From assembly GCA_951213105.1 (NCBI GenBank), contig OX578147.1, positions 130,874,822-130,938,821 of the forward strand: DNA of 64,000 nt, in the 5' to 3' direction. This document shows positions 11,153-23,185 of the stretch, piece after piece (position 1 is the first letter of the stretch; the number at the start of each line of letters is the position of its first letter). Position numbers and translations under genes: made by a program. The DNA comes from Amaurobius ferox (Eukaryota; Arthropoda; Arachnida; Araneae; Amaurobiidae). A model generated the notes under the pieces. That model worked only from the letters and a program-made list of their open reading frames with translations, was not told the origin of the DNA and ran no database searches.

Positions 11153-11528
11153 GGTTGCCATATGTAAACACTCTGTGCAGGAATGCCAGATTTTGCTATT
11201 TATCACAAATTTGGCGACTTTAGGCGACATTTCAAAGGTACAAGAGCTTCTTCAAAATAATGAATATTTTTGGAGATGCCAGCCTCTTCTGGCAGTTTCT
11301 ACGGAGAGTATATAAAAGGAGTCGCCGCTCAGTTGGAGAGATTTTGACGTGGTATGATCTAGATTGAATTATAAGATACGTCAATGTTTTGAGAATCTTG
11401 TGAGACAGTTTTCGAGCTATTTGCTGTATATTGTTCCTGTTTGCTCTGTGCTTGCAAATAAACGTGCTAATTATCATTTTTGTATCCTGAAAGTACACCT
11501 ATATGATTTCAAAGGATACATCGCAACA
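11153..11528 (+). mobile_element. Solo LTR-like element
   Basis: The segment has a promoter and polyadenylation layout: TATAAAAGG at 11311, then about 145 bp later TGCTTGCAAATAAACG with AATAAA at 11457, then a short U5-like tail ending GCAACA at 11528. A diverged second copy is found in two parts at 32968-33232 and 35189-35411. No internal retrotransposon region, primer-binding site or partner LTR lies alongside, so it reads as a solo LTR. Superfamily is not assignable. TTGGCGACTTTAGGCGAC lies in the U3-like part at about 11210. Confidence 0.6.
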
Positions 11529-11587
11529 ATGCGCATAGGATCACACTTTCATTACCGATGCCAGCCTTTGTGGACCAATTTTGAGGT

Positions 11588-11857
11588 TTTCGTCCATAAC
11601 ACTTGGCGAGATTTTGGCGACGAATTTGGCGGAATGTCGCCAACTTGGCGACTTTTTAAAATGTTGCCAAATTAACGAAAATCTTGCCGAATGAATAAAA
11701 ATGACGTTAAATCAATGAAAATGAGGACGAATTGTAGAAAATTCAATATCTTGGAAAGAATAATGATATCTGCTATAAGAAAAACCTATTTTTTTTACTG
11801 TAAAAGTAGTAAATTCATTACATTGTATAAGGAAAGTTATGTGTTGCCCAAATCAGA
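11588..11857 (-). mobile_element. (CA)n-cored element, family 1, 5' fragment
   Basis: Only the 5' ~270 bp of the family is present (minus strand), from TTCGTCCATAACAC to CCCAAATCAGA. It keeps the TTGGCGA cluster and the subterminal ACTTTCCTTATACAATG but has lost the microsatellite and 3' hairpin. It begins 60 bp after the LTR above. Confidence 0.7.
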
Positions 11858-12181
11858 TTTTTTTGTTTGTAACGTCATTATCTCCCTCATGGGGGGGGGG
11901 AATTACCATCCATGACACACACAATAATAAATCGCAAATCTCTGGAAATACTTCTTGATGATTTAAATGTGTTTCTGAGATTTCATTCTTTCCCTGTATT
12001 TTAATGTATTTAACTTAATTCAAATGCTAATACCTTATTGGCTCTTTTGCATTGGGATTTTAGATACTGTAATTATTTTTTGTACTTCTAATTTCATAAT
12101 TTATTTGTTAAATAAAATTTTAATTTGAAATCCGACACAGCTCGCATACTTCATACCTGCAAGTACAATCAAAGTTCCGGC

Positions 12182-12654
12182 CATGTAGTTAAAAGTAAAG
12201 AGATAAAACTTTATATTAAGAAAACGCCAATATCGTTTAAGACAATCATTGAGGTGGCGCTGAGATGATATAGGTAGCCCTGCATTGTATGCATTTCCAT
12301 GGCGAAATGCCTAAAATATCTATTTAAACTGTCCATTTTGTAATAAATAAATAATTAGCACAATGCAAACTAAAGCTAAAAAAATAAAGAATATTCATAC
12401 GTATTCAAAATTATTTTACTTTTCAACTTATTTTATAATAAAAAGTACAGGTTACTTATTCTCATAATTAGGAAACTCTTAATTTAAAAATAATCAAAAA
12501 TACATATACTAAATACTGTGCCTTTTTATTGTGTCAACTACCAAGAACAGCTACTTTACAAACACTAGCGACACCTAGATATAATTCTCAAAGCATTATG
12601 GCATTTCAGGCATTTTATCCATAGGAGTTTTATCTTCTTCTTTCTAACTCCATG
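12182..12654 (+). mobile_element. MITE, hAT-like, copy A
   Basis: Imperfect terminal inverted repeats start CATGTAGTTAAAAG and CATGGAGTTAGAAAG (the latter on the minus strand). The interior contains AAAACGCCAATATCG, GGTGGCGCTGAG and GCTAGCGACACCTAG... blocks shared with copies at 13113-13619 and 29391-29898. No coding sequence. The target duplication is no longer visible in this copy, unlike copy C. Confidence 0.7.
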
Positions 12655-13112
12655 GTCTTCCTTTTGCTAGTTTATTTTTTATAACTTTCAGGTTATATAC
12701 AGTTCACACCAGATTCTCGTGTTCACATTTCTTGATTGAAAACGATTTGTCGAAGTCGTAACTTAAATCAATATCGTAATTAAAAATTGTTATTCATTCT
12801 CGCAGCAAAGACTTAATTAATATCAGTTTCTTTACTACGCTCCGTATTGGGAACGGAATAATTACTCTCTGCTTTAAAAATAAATTTTGTCGAATGTTTT
12901 TTTAATTAATTCTTCCTCGTTAAATACGAAATTAATGGGTTTTCAAGATCGCAAAATTAAATTTTCGTCTTCGATGGACCATCCGATTTTGAGATGTTTT
13001 CTTTTCAGATGTGCTTAGCAAGCAGGTGCATCATATTAAAACCAATGAAAGAAATTTGATATTTATTATCGGTCTTCCAGAGTTCTATATTAGGAGTGGA
13101 CTATATTAGCAG

Positions 13113-13619
13113 ATGGAGTTAAAAAGAAGACAACATTGATATGGGTGAAACGTTTGAAAATGTTATAAGGCTTTGAGAATTATAGCTAGGTGTCGCTAGT
13201 GTTAGTAAAGTAACTGCTATTGTTAGTTGACATAACAGAAAGGCGTAGTATTTAGTATATGTATTTTTGATTACTTTTAAAATAAATGTTCCCTAATTAT
13301 GAGAATAATTAACGAGTATTTTTTCATAGTTATAGGATAGAGTACAGAATACATGAAGATAAAAATAAATTGTAAGGTAAATTAATTTTGAATACGCATG
13401 AATATTCTTTATTGTTTGAGTTCCACTTTGAATTGCGCTGATAATTTATTTTTACAAAATTGACAGTTTAGATAAATATTTTAGAACTTTTATATATACC
13501 ATAGAAATGCATACAATACAGAGCTACTTAACTTATCCCAGCGCCATCTCAATTATTGTCTTAAACGATATTGGCGTTTTTTTAATATGAAGTTTCACCC
13601 CCTTACTTTTACCTTTATG
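13113..13619 (-). mobile_element. MITE, hAT-like, copy B (inverse of copy A)
   Basis: The same family as 12182-12654 in the opposite orientation, 458 bp away, so the two form a large inverted repeat. The end nearest 13619 abuts the palindromic satellite with only about 20 bp between. Both ends are eroded and no duplication is visible. Confidence 0.7.
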
Positions 13620-13639
13620 GCACTACCTATATTCCGTGT

Positions 13640-15643
13640 TATGAAAGAAATAATCTTGTGTATGCTACCGGCAATGTATGAAATGCCGGCATTCTATAGA
13701 ATACCTAGGTATTTCATGCTTTGCCAGTTTGTCATTTGGTATTCTATAGAATGCTTTGGAAATATGTGAAATGTTAATCGTTTCATAGATTGCCGACCAG
13801 TTTTCGGTATTCTATAAAATGCCTAGGTATTCTATAGAATACCGACTTTCATACACTGCCGGTTATGTCACCGGCAGAGTATGAAATGCCTGCATTCTAT
13901 AGAATACCTAGGCATTTTATAGAATACCGGCATTTTCAGGCAAAGTATGAAGTATGGGAATTATTATATACTTTCCCTAGGCATTGTATATAATACCTAG
14001 GCATTCTATAGAATGACAAATGCTATTTAGGCAAAATATGTAAAAAAGAATGAATCGGAGATGTATTTCATATTTTGCCGATTTGTCATTTGGCATTCTA
14101 TAGAATGCCTAGGAAATGTGTGAAATGTTAATCGTTTCATAGATTACCGATCAGTTTTCGGTATTCTATAAAATGCCTAGGCATTCTATGGAATACCGAC
14201 TTTCATACATTGCCGGTTATGTTACCGGCAGAGTATGAAATGCCTGCATTCTAATACCTAGGTATTCTAATACCTAGGCATTTTATAGAATACCGGCCAT
14301 TTTCAGGCAAAGTATGAAATATGAGAATTATTATATACTTTCCCTAGGCATTGCATATAATACCTAGGCATTCTATAGAACGACAAATGCTATTTAGGCA
14401 AAATATGTAAAAAGGAATGAATCGGAGATATATTTCATACTTTGCCGATTTGTCATTTGGCATTCTATAGAATGCCTAGGAAATGTGTGAAATGTTAATC
14501 GTTTCATAGATTGCCGACCAGTTTTCGGTGTTCTTTTAAATGCCTAGGTATTCTATAGAATGCCGACTTTCACACATTGCCGGTTATGTCACCGGCAGAG
14601 TATGAAATGCCTGCATTCTATAGAATACCTAGGCATTTTATAGAATACCGGCCATTTTCAGGCAAAGTATGAAGTATGCGAATTATTATATACTTTCCCT
14701 AGGCATTGTATATAATACCTAGGCATTCTATAGAATGACAAATGCTATTTAGGCAAAATATGTAAAAAAGAATGAATCGGAGACGTATTTCATATTTTGC
14801 CGATTTGTCATTTGGTATTCTATAGAATGCCTAGGAAATGTGTGAAATGTTAATCGTTTCATAGATTGCCGACCAGTTTTCGGTATTCTATAAAATGCCT
14901 AGGTATTCTATAGAATACCGACTTTCATACACTGCCGGTTATGTTACCAGCTGAGTATGAAATGCCTGCATTCTAATACCTAGGCATTTTATGGAATACC
15001 GGCCATTTTCAGGCAAAGTATGAAGTATGCGAATTATTATATACTTTCCCTAGGCATTGTATATAATACCTAGGCATTCTATAGAATGGCAAATGCTATT
15101 TAGGCAAAATATGTAAAAAGGAATGAATCGGAGATGTATTTCATACTTTGCCGATTTTTCATTTGGCATTCTATAGAATGCCTAGGAAATGTGTGAAATG
15201 CTAATCGTTTCATAGATTGCCGACCCGTTTTCGGTATTATATAAAATGCCTAGGTGTTCTATAGAATGCCGACTTTCATACATTGCCGGTTATGTCACCG
15301 GCAGACTATGAAATGAGACATCCTATAGAATACCTAGGCATTTTATGGAATACCGGCCATTTTCAGGCAAAGTATGAAGTATGAGAATTATTATATACTT
15401 TACCTAGGCATTGTATATAATACCTAGGCATTCTATAGAATGACAAATGCTATTTAGGCAAAATATGAAAAAAGGAATGATCGGAGATGTATTTTATACT
15501 TTGCCGGTTTGTCATTTGGCATTCTATAGAATGCCTAGGAAATCTGTGAAATGTTAATCGTTTCGTAGATTGCCGACCAGTTTTCGGTATTCTATATAAT
15601 GCCTAGGTATTCTATAGAATGCCGACTTTCATACATTGCCGGT
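13640..15643. repeat. Palindrome-rich satellite array, ~360-bp period
   Basis: About five and a half tandem units. The anchor TGTCATTTGG followed by TATTCTATAGAATGC recurs near 13731, 14086, 14453, 14807, 15151 and 15512, so the period is about 345-367 bp. Each unit contains several copies of the palindrome ATTCTATAGAAT, CCTAGG sites, and a longer hairpin: TTTCATACACTGCCGGT at 13847-13863 pairs with 13870-13886 with one mismatch across a 6-nt loop. GGCATTCTATAGAATGCC is an 18-bp perfect palindrome. Units differ by small indels and substitutions, so the array is not freshly homogenised. Confidence 0.92.
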
Positions 15644-15654
15644 AACATATATAA

Positions 15655-16262
15655 TTAAAAAGATATGTAATATTTGTCAATATTAGGATCGTACAAAATT
15701 TCAAATCTTAAAAAGGTCAATGTAGGATTGACTTCAAAAATGGAAAGGAATGTAATCATCTAGTTATTCAATTGATAGATCGCTGCCTAACATATCGGAA
15801 ACTAGTGGCTCAGTTTCAAACAATAAAATATATATTTGCTGGTGCTTTAGTTATACCTATGTTTTTTAACATATACTTCCTTATGTTTTATTAATCAGTT
15901 ATAAGAAATGAACTACGATAATGTATGGAGTATAGTTTAGAGCAATGCATGAAAAGTATACTTTGTTCGCTGTTATTAAAGAAATTATCTAGTTAGGTGT
16001 CATTAAAAAGAAATGTACAAAGTTAATATCGTGCTAAATCTAAAATATGGAGAAGATCAACGTAGGATCCATCTTAAATAGAGAAGGAAATTTAACCATC
16101 TAATTACTCAACCGATATATTGTCACTCTGCCTACCAGAAACCAGTGGTTGGTTCAATTTCTGGCGAGACAAAATATTGTTGATGACTGTATATTATAAC
16201 TATGTGTTTTACTATATACTTTTCTCGTGTTTAAATAAACAGTTTTAAGATATGAGCTAAAA
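15655..16262. repeat. Two-unit diverged tandem repeat
   Basis: Two direct copies of about 270-290 bp (15655-15915 and 15975-16262). Shared blocks include TCGTACAAAATTTC / TCGTGCTAAATCTA, AGGTCAATGTAGGATTGAC / AGATCAACGTAGGATCCA, CCATCTAATTACTCAA and a terminal TTAAATAAACAGTTTTAAGA. Function unknown; it follows the satellite directly. Confidence 0.6.
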
Positions 16263-16475
16263 CACACTCACACGCAGAGTCCTTTAAAATTCCACATGGT
16301 CAAAATGACATCATTGTCTAGGTTTTGTTTGGAAGTAATTCATATTTAGTCGGCGTACATTTTTCAACTCGTTAAAAACGTGGCAACTAAACCGATGAAA
16401 TAAATAATTAAAATCGCCCTACATATACGATCTTTAATATTGTTTCCGCATATAAATTGTGCAAACATACTTTTT

Positions 16476-17417
16476 ACTTTCCTAATATACATAATGTATA
16501 AGGAAAGTATTGTGACGGGGTCGAAAATTCGAATTCGAGTTTTCGACTGTAGAGCACGTTTCAAGCATCCCTGATCACGAATCAAACATTTTTAAAGTGA
16601 TGTCTGTGTGTGTGAAAGTGTATGTGTGTGTGTGTGTGTGTCAGTGAGCCTGTAGAGACGATAACTGACGAACGAATGGACCGATTCAAACGAAATTTGG
16701 TACAAAAATCACAATCCGTTAACACTGGATGCCTATTGTTTTTATATGTAATCGAATGCCCAGAACCCCCCTAAATTTTCGAATAAAATTTTGACTAAAT
16801 CGTCAAAAAATCAAAACCACTAATAAAGTTACGCAAATAGACATTTCTTATGTAATTTTTCATTAGAAAACGATTGACATAAATTTTAGAACGCTAACAT
16901 GAACCGTTCTCAAGATATTGCACATTTTTCAAAAAAATTATCAAAAAGTCATATAAAATGAAAAATGAAATATTTCCTATTGAGAAACATGTTCACTTTT
17001 CATATGTAATACCATGCGATAAATTGGGTGACATTATTTTCGTGGATCTAGCTGGTTCCATTCATGAAAAAAGATACTTTGAGTAATACTTTTGTATTTG
17101 AACGCCAATAGTCATTTATCTGCTGTAAGAACAACTTGGCGAGATTTGCTTGGCGAGTAACGCTTGACGAGATTTTGGCGACAAATTTGGCGGAATGTCG
17201 CCAACTTGGCGACTTTTTGAAATGTTGCCAAATTAACGAAAATCTTGCCAAATGGATAAAAATGACGCTAAATCAATGAAAATGACTACTAATTGTCGAA
17301 AATTCAATATCTTGGAAAGAATATTAGTATCAACTATAAGAAAAACCTATTGTTTTACTGTAAAAGTAGTAAATTCATTACATTATATAAGGAAAGTAAT
17401 GTGTTGCCCACATCAGA
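16476..17417 (-). mobile_element. (CA)n-cored element, family 1, full length
   Basis: A complete minus-strand copy, hairpin at 16476-16508 with one arm change (CCTAATATAC), two short TG tracts at about 16602-16640, and 5' end at CCCACATCAGA. The TTGGCGA cluster at about 17130-17230 has an additional local duplication (CTTGGCGAGATTTGCTTGGCGAG). Confidence 0.8.
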
Positions 17418-18500
17418 TTTTTTCCACGTAGAATGAAGTAGAAAATATTAATTCCTGTTATTTTATCATTCCAGCAAAAAAATAAATTAGAAAACTTTCT
17501 AAGATAGCTTTCATAATAATTAACAATTTAAAATAATAATAAAATTTGAAAAAATAAAAAATATAAATACACAATTATTGAATTAAAACATACTTAATAA
17601 AAATTTATCATAACTGTAACGAAATACTAATTAAAAAACAAGAATCATAATGTTTCAAATAAATAAACCTTTAAACTTCTCTTTGATGTGAATCGATATT
17701 TTAATAAATTATCCACACTAGTATTTGCATTTAAGAGAGCGTAAAATTTACAGGTAAACAATCCGGTTGGTCAGAAATATTTTCATTGTTTCAACAGAAA
17801 TGTCTGGAACTGTACAAAATACAGAAAGAAAAAAATATTTCCAGTTTCTATACCCTTTATTCTGTACCATTTACTTTATGTAACAAATACGGTAAATATT
17901 TAAATAATTTATTTGATAATATTCTGAAGATGCGTGCTAGGTTTCATTGAATATATAAGTGGCATTCTCTAGAAATTTCTATTTTTATTTTTTAATACAA
18001 TATATCCTTAAAATATTCTGTAGTCTTCTTTTAAATTTGCGAGTAATGGCATATGAAGATTTCCCTTTATATGATTTGAAATTATATGACCATGTTAAAT
18101 TCGATGAAATTTTTATAATGCAAATTTAAAAAGGGGTCATCCCGGGAAAATAATTTATTTCTCAGGATTATAATAAGTTGTAAATAATCCCCTGAAATCC
18201 CGAAAACTGCAATATCTAAAGATAAGCTGCAAAAACAACTTATCTTTCTTGTAAGTACTATTCCGTTTGTTCAATACCGGTTACCTCTAACAAAAATAAA
18301 GCAGTTCTCAAAAGTTAGCTCCATTTCTGAAAACAAGGTTCCACGTTATCAATATGCCTCCTGTCGGCAGTTTTGTGAAAACGACTATTTTATTCCAATT
18401 CTCTTACTTTGTTATAATTCAAATTCGCTTCCGTTCATTATTAAAAATTGAAAATGGTATAATGATATGTATTTACTTATTTATATTTGATATGCAAATA
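17418..18500. other. Unassigned AT-rich interval
   Basis: Very AT-rich DNA with no usable frame, no inverted ends and no match I can see to the other repeats of the window. Confidence 0.4.
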
Positions 18501-18536
18501 CCTTCTATGTACAAGGTCAAATAATACTTTTGCTCT

Positions 18537-19660
18537 GTGTACTTCCCGCATATCGCACCAGTTCAAACTTTTTCACTTCAAATAGCAGCAGGGATACTAT
18601 CAGCAACCATAGAATTACACAACGAAGATCTCTACATTAATGCCATCCGACAAAACAAAGCATATATCTATAATAGCAAAGCGCTGATTCCCATAGTCTA
18701 CAAACATAAACAGCCGATATGCATTGGCATGACAATGACCGGAAGAAGATTAAAGCCAACAAGATACAATCACCGAAAGAAGATTAAAGCCAACATTCTC
18801 GCAGCCTATAGACCTTAACAGATGGTACGAAAACGCAACAAAGTACAGCGCCATCATACTGTCTCTTCAACAACAATGTCTGCACATACCGCTGGGCTAG
18901 AATATTACATCTAAATAACAGCGTTTACTAAGTATAGATGACAACACTCTTCAAGTCAGTAACTAGATTGATACAAAACATTCATCTTAGAGCATCAGTA
19001 CAATCGGACAACGCACACTTTAAAGCAGTACATATTCAAAAACAATACAGCACAACAGATCAGAAAACTGCTTCAATATCCAAACAAATATCTACATATC
19101 AACTGGATATTAGTACACAGAGGTATCATAAGTAACGAACTTGTAGGCACACTAGCACACACAGCGCTATTAATATAAGCCACCCACAGATCCCTATACA
19201 ACTTTCACAGAAACACATTAAAAAACTAATTCAACGACAAGCAATTCGCGAATGGCAAATAACTTAGACAAATGCAGAAACGGGACGGAAACTACAAAGC
19301 TTTTTTCCACATATCTCCACAGACATACTCATCAAAGCCAAACATGTGTTCAGTTCCTCACTAGGCAGGGCTCATTTGCACAGTACCTGCATCGCTTCTG
19401 ACACAGACTTCCACCATAATGCAGTTGCGGAGAAGACGGTGTGAGACCAAAAGGCAATTGCTGTTTTGAGATTTACAGCAACGTACAACGAAACAAAGTT
19501 CAGAATTGTAGGTGCTATTTTATGGCAGTCTTGGCCCGGGAGGTCATGACCCCAATTAATTCAGTTCACTAAATCGCAGGCGTGGTTGGGGCAAAAATCT
19601 CCTTAGGACCAAGGCTTAAATCAAGCAGCATTGGATAATAAAATAGCCAATCAAGAAATG
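18537..19660 (+). pseudogene. Non-LTR retrotransposon (I/R1/Jockey-type) remnant with RNase H
   Basis: A decayed LINE. The clearest piece is at 19086-19178, which translates to HINWILVHRGIISNELVGTL, the RNase H pattern W-x-x-x-H-x-G-x-x-x-N-E; the aspartate usually found three residues after the Glu (ELAD) is Gly here. At 19345-19401 another frame gives QFLTRQGSFAQYLHRF, followed in a third frame by a CSCGE-like zinc-knuckle motif, matching the C-terminus of ORF2 proteins that carry RNase H. The open frame at 18537-18818 ends in ILAAYRP, reminiscent of the endonuclease domain, but that part is unsure. The reverse transcriptase core is missing, and stops and frameshifts occur throughout. Confidence 0.6.
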
Positions 19661-19796
19661 TTACTATATCACACTGAGGAACAACCAACAGAGATACGGA
19701 GGGAGTATCTGGATCTCAGGCAAAATAATGTGGCAACAATGAGATAATTCAATATATATATATATATTCAGGCTAGGGAGGTCCAAGTGTTATGCT

Positions 19797-20011
19797 TCAG
19801 TCGAATTGGAGTCCAGAATGTCCAAGAGTGCGCTTCATAAGCAGTGATGGTGCAGAAGAGTCGATATATAAGAATGTGTAATGGTTATGTTGAAATTTGA
19901 AAGGTGTGAGAAAAAAGAAAGCTGACATCAAAATGACAAGTAAAGCAACGACCAATATTCCAAGCATGATGAGCAACAGCACGACAAACAAAGGTATGTG
20001 CAAATTTGCAT
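19797..20011 (-). pseudogene. Membrane-segment reading frame, copy 1
   Basis: On the minus strand a frame of about 70 residues has a hydrophobic run (LFVVLLLIMLGILVVALLVI) followed by a tail ending KRTLGHSGLQFD and a stop. The same frame, without indels, is found at 23186-23398. Substitutions are spread over all codon positions, with more amino-acid-changing than silent differences, so constraint is not shown. A Tc1 element starts immediately upstream of the frame at 20015, so if this is a terminal exon it has been cut from its partner. I do not recognise the protein. Confidence 0.4.
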
Positions 20012-20014
20012 ATA

Positions 20015-20692
20015 CACTCACGGATAATGAAAGTTGCGCCCCAAGAATAAACCATGGTACAACCGCGAAATTGTGTAAATAGCTAGAGGGCGGGCTGGTA
20101 TGCAAATAATCCCAGTCTGGTGTGATTTCGCATGACCGTACACCCGTGAATGACGCTGCAAGTGTGATTCAGGTAATGTGATACGTGGATGAGATTCTAG
20201 GGTCCCATGTGCTCCCATTCGTTTCTTAAATTCCAGGTGCGCAATTCCAGCAGGAGAATGCCCGGCCGCACACAGTTCGGGTTGCTCAGGCCTGCCTGAG
20301 TCATGCGCAGACACTTCCATGGCCTGCCCTCTCCTCAGACTTGTCCCCTATCGAGCACTTGTGGGACCAGTTGAAGCGCCAGCTGCCTTGTTGCTGCAGT
20401 CTTCGGGATTTGGAACGTAACGCCCAACAGGTGTGGACTCGTCTACCGCAAGACAACATCAGGCGTCTGTTCGACACCATGCCGGACCGTATTGCTGATT
20501 GTATCGCAGCACGAAGCGGTGCGAAGCGTTATTGAGAATAACCGGACTGTGTACCACAACTCCCTCTGTACGTGTTCTGCTGCACTGTTTTTGTGATCAT
20601 GTAAAACCATTCATCTATATCCTTCCATCAATAAAATTTCAGGTCCATCCTATGCTTCCTTCTTGGTGCCCAACTTTCATTGTCCGTGAGCG
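20015..20692 (+). mobile_element. Tc1-type transposon, internally deleted
   Basis: Terminal inverted repeats of ~33 bp (CACTCACGGATAATGAAAGT... and its inverse ending TTTCATTGTCCGTGAGCG) are flanked by TA on both sides, the usual duplication for this superfamily. The element is 678 bp, about half of the related copy at 24689-26015. The N-terminal and central transposase region is deleted, joining the 5' flank to the C-terminal coding part. It is therefore non-autonomous. Confidence 0.88.
20236..20535 (+). pseudogene. Tc1 transposase, C-terminal part
   Basis: The frame reads FQQENARPHTVRVAQACL, then WPALSSDLSPIEHLWDQLKR and ends at a stop at 20533-20535. This covers the second and third catalytic positions of the DDE domain. 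The second, normally Asp in QQDNARPH, is Glu here, and 32 residues separate it from the Glu of SPIEHLWD instead of the 34 usual in Tc1. The DNA-binding region and first catalytic Asp are deleted. It cannot encode an active enzyme. Confidence 0.85.
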
Positions 20693-20694
20693 TA

Positions 20695-21507
20695 TTATTA
20701 TATTTATATTATTATATATTTATTAATTTATAAATTTATTAATCAAATTATTATTTATTTAAATTTAAAAATTAATATAAAATAAAAATTTTAAACATAA
20801 AATTAAAAAAAATTGTCTGCCAATTCGACTGGCGTAATCGCGCTGAATAGTATTTACATCATTTCATCTGCGAGTCTATTTAGGCATACATATGCATCAA
20901 TAAAAAAAAGTTGCCTCCTACTCGTGGACTTAGAAAACATATAAACCGATCACAATTGAAAAACACATTTTTTATCCCGTCTATACTTTCCGTTTACATC
21001 AAGTATATTGTACATAAAAATTCATGGTGATTAAAATTTGATAGTTGTCTGAGAGATGTTATTGGAAACAACAAAGAAGACTTTATATACAATATGTAAT
21101 TAAGAGTATTTCAGAAAAAAAAATAATTAAGAATAATTCAGAATTAAAATGATTCTAAAATAAGTGCATTCTAAGGAAATCCATAGAATGGTGAAACTGA
21201 TTAATTAACTACATTCATACTTTAATTAAATCTATCGCTGATAATCATTATTGAATGTTCTTTAATTAAAAGTTTAAAGTTTAAATTGTATGCAATATTT
21301 CTTAAAGTACAATTTTAATATTGAAATTATGCCGTTCTTTTCATGGTTATTAAAAATAAAGTGATATTTTCTTTGTGTCATGCCGGATGAAACTTATAAA
21401 AGTAATAAATATACATATTCCAAAAAATGGTATTTCTAAAAATTTGTTTAAATGAAGGTATTTGACTAATTTCGTACATAACGTTCTTATTGGTCTTCAA
21501 ATACATG
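20695..21507. other. Unassigned AT-rich interval
   Basis: Simple AT-rich sequence after the Tc1 element, including a low-complexity TTTATTAATTTATAAATTTA stretch at about 20715. No coding frame or recognisable repeat. Confidence 0.4.
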
Positions 21508-22060
21508 TAAAGAATCTTGCTGCCCCAATCGGATATCGAACCACTGATCTTTGTAGAGTCCAATCGACGCTCTACCTTTGAGCTACCGTGACGGCATTGC
21601 CCATATTAAGCCCATATTGCAAGTAGACTTTGCATTCTCCACCCTCCGATGTCACCGGCCACTCAAATTGCTGCTGGTGCCTTAGGGCGAGTCGAGTGGG
21701 CTGGGTTTTCGACCCTCTAATGCCAGATTGCCGTGCAACTGACAATCTGACTGACCACCTCCTGGTATTTTTACCTCAGGTTAACTTCCTCTTGCTATTT
21801 TTATCCTCCAGGTTAGCTTCCTGAATGGTCATTGTCCTCCAGATTTAAATCAGTGCTTCATATCCCAAAGTCCACTGAATCCATGCTAGTCGAATTAGGG
21901 TCACTTTCAGACCTCCGATATCTATGCAATAACATACAGGGTTGATTTGTTCAGGCGCGGCATTGTAAAGAGCCTTTTCTGTCCTAACCGGAAATTGAAC
22001 CACGGATTACCTCACTGGCCAGCCGACGCTCTATTGTTGAGCTACTGGGGCGAAATTGCA
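21508..22060 (-). mobile_element. tRNA-derived SINE composite (tRNA-body-tRNA)
   Basis: The best preserved tRNA-like block lies at about 21966-22053 on the minus strand: GCCCCAGTAGCTCAACAAT, AGAGCGTCGGCTGG, then GTGGTTCAATTTCCGG, giving A-box and B-box regions of a Pol III promoter and a paired acceptor end (GCCCC with GGGGC in the consensus). A ~370 bp body and a second tRNA block (21515-21596) follow. The body shares blocks (GGTGGTCAGTCAGATTGTC, TGAAAGTGACCCTAAT) with 7.1-7.4 kb and 49.1-49.3 kb. Confidence 0.7.
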
Positions 22061-23184
22061 AGCACTTATCGTCCAAGTGGACTCACATATCTTGTAAGAA
22101 TAAAAATGAAATCAGTATTACTTATATTCCAGCCTGCAATAGCGATTCCTTAACACAGAGTTATTACTCCAAACTTCAAAGAGCATAAATAACTTTCAAG
22201 CTGCGATTTACTGATAGCTTTTCCTATCGTAGAAAACTTCTCTTAAATTGGTGATTAAAGTCTCCTGGTGCACTTTGTACATATATTATTTGATCCTTTG
22301 ATTATGTCGAACTTAAGACCCGACCCATTGGGGTTTGCAGCTATAAAAACATAAATAGCTAAATACTGCATAAGTTTCGGCAATGAATGCAATACTGGGA
22401 CACTGTACAACGAATTACTTACATTTATATAATAATTATTGATCGGATATTACTTTGTGGTTATTTAACCATGTTGGGGGCTTCAATGTAAGCAGGCATC
22501 TAACCCTTTGTGAGAGGGACTATCTTAGAATGTCTAATTACTACTAAATATGAAGAAGATCAAACAAAGTACATAAAGGACACTCAAAAAGCAATTAGTA
22601 CATGGTGATGAAGCCATAGACCAATTTGTTTGTTGATGGTAAACATTACTGTGGATAATGGAGCAGATTTATAAAGTCAGATTTATAAGAAAAACATATG
22701 AGTAAGGGATGTAGAAATGACAGCGAGACTTGTTTGAAATTTGGAGACTGTGTGAAGCGGAATGTGATGTCGATGTTCTTTGAAACTTAATGAGGTTTCT
22801 CTCAGTAAGACCTGATTAACTCGAGATAGTTAATCAGGTATGTTGGTGGTGGTGACTGTAAGAAAGGATTAGTTCTGGAACTAATTTTACTTCTTATTTT
22901 TCTGGAGCTGATTGTGTTGTGTGCTCATGAGAGTAGCTGCAGGCTGTTTGTTTCGATGTAAATTCCATTTACATTTTTGGGAGAATGATTAAAAAAAGGC
23001 TTTGATTAGCAGAATGAAATATACTTGAGGTTTAATTATTCTGTTCATTTTCTTCGAGCTAGATCATTAACCGAGTAATTTTCTCTACCGTTGGTTTCTT
23101 TGTTAGTACGTTTCGTTCCCATTGGGGCATTAACTGTAGGTGGTGCTATGTGGCAGTTTGTGGTAGTAGAGCATTCAATAGGTA
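22061..23184. other. Unassigned interval with one small perfect hairpin
   Basis: Less AT-rich than its neighbours and without visible repeats. A perfect 11-bp stem CCTGATTAACT/AGTTAATCAGG with a 6-nt loop is at 22811-22838. It could be intronic or unique intergenic DNA; I see no exon I would defend. Confidence 0.35.
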
Positions 23185-23185
23185 T

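Noticed and set aside
13640..15643. CRISPR-like array
   Set aside because: Units are ~360 bp and themselves repeated throughout, with no unique spacers, and the context is eukaryotic.
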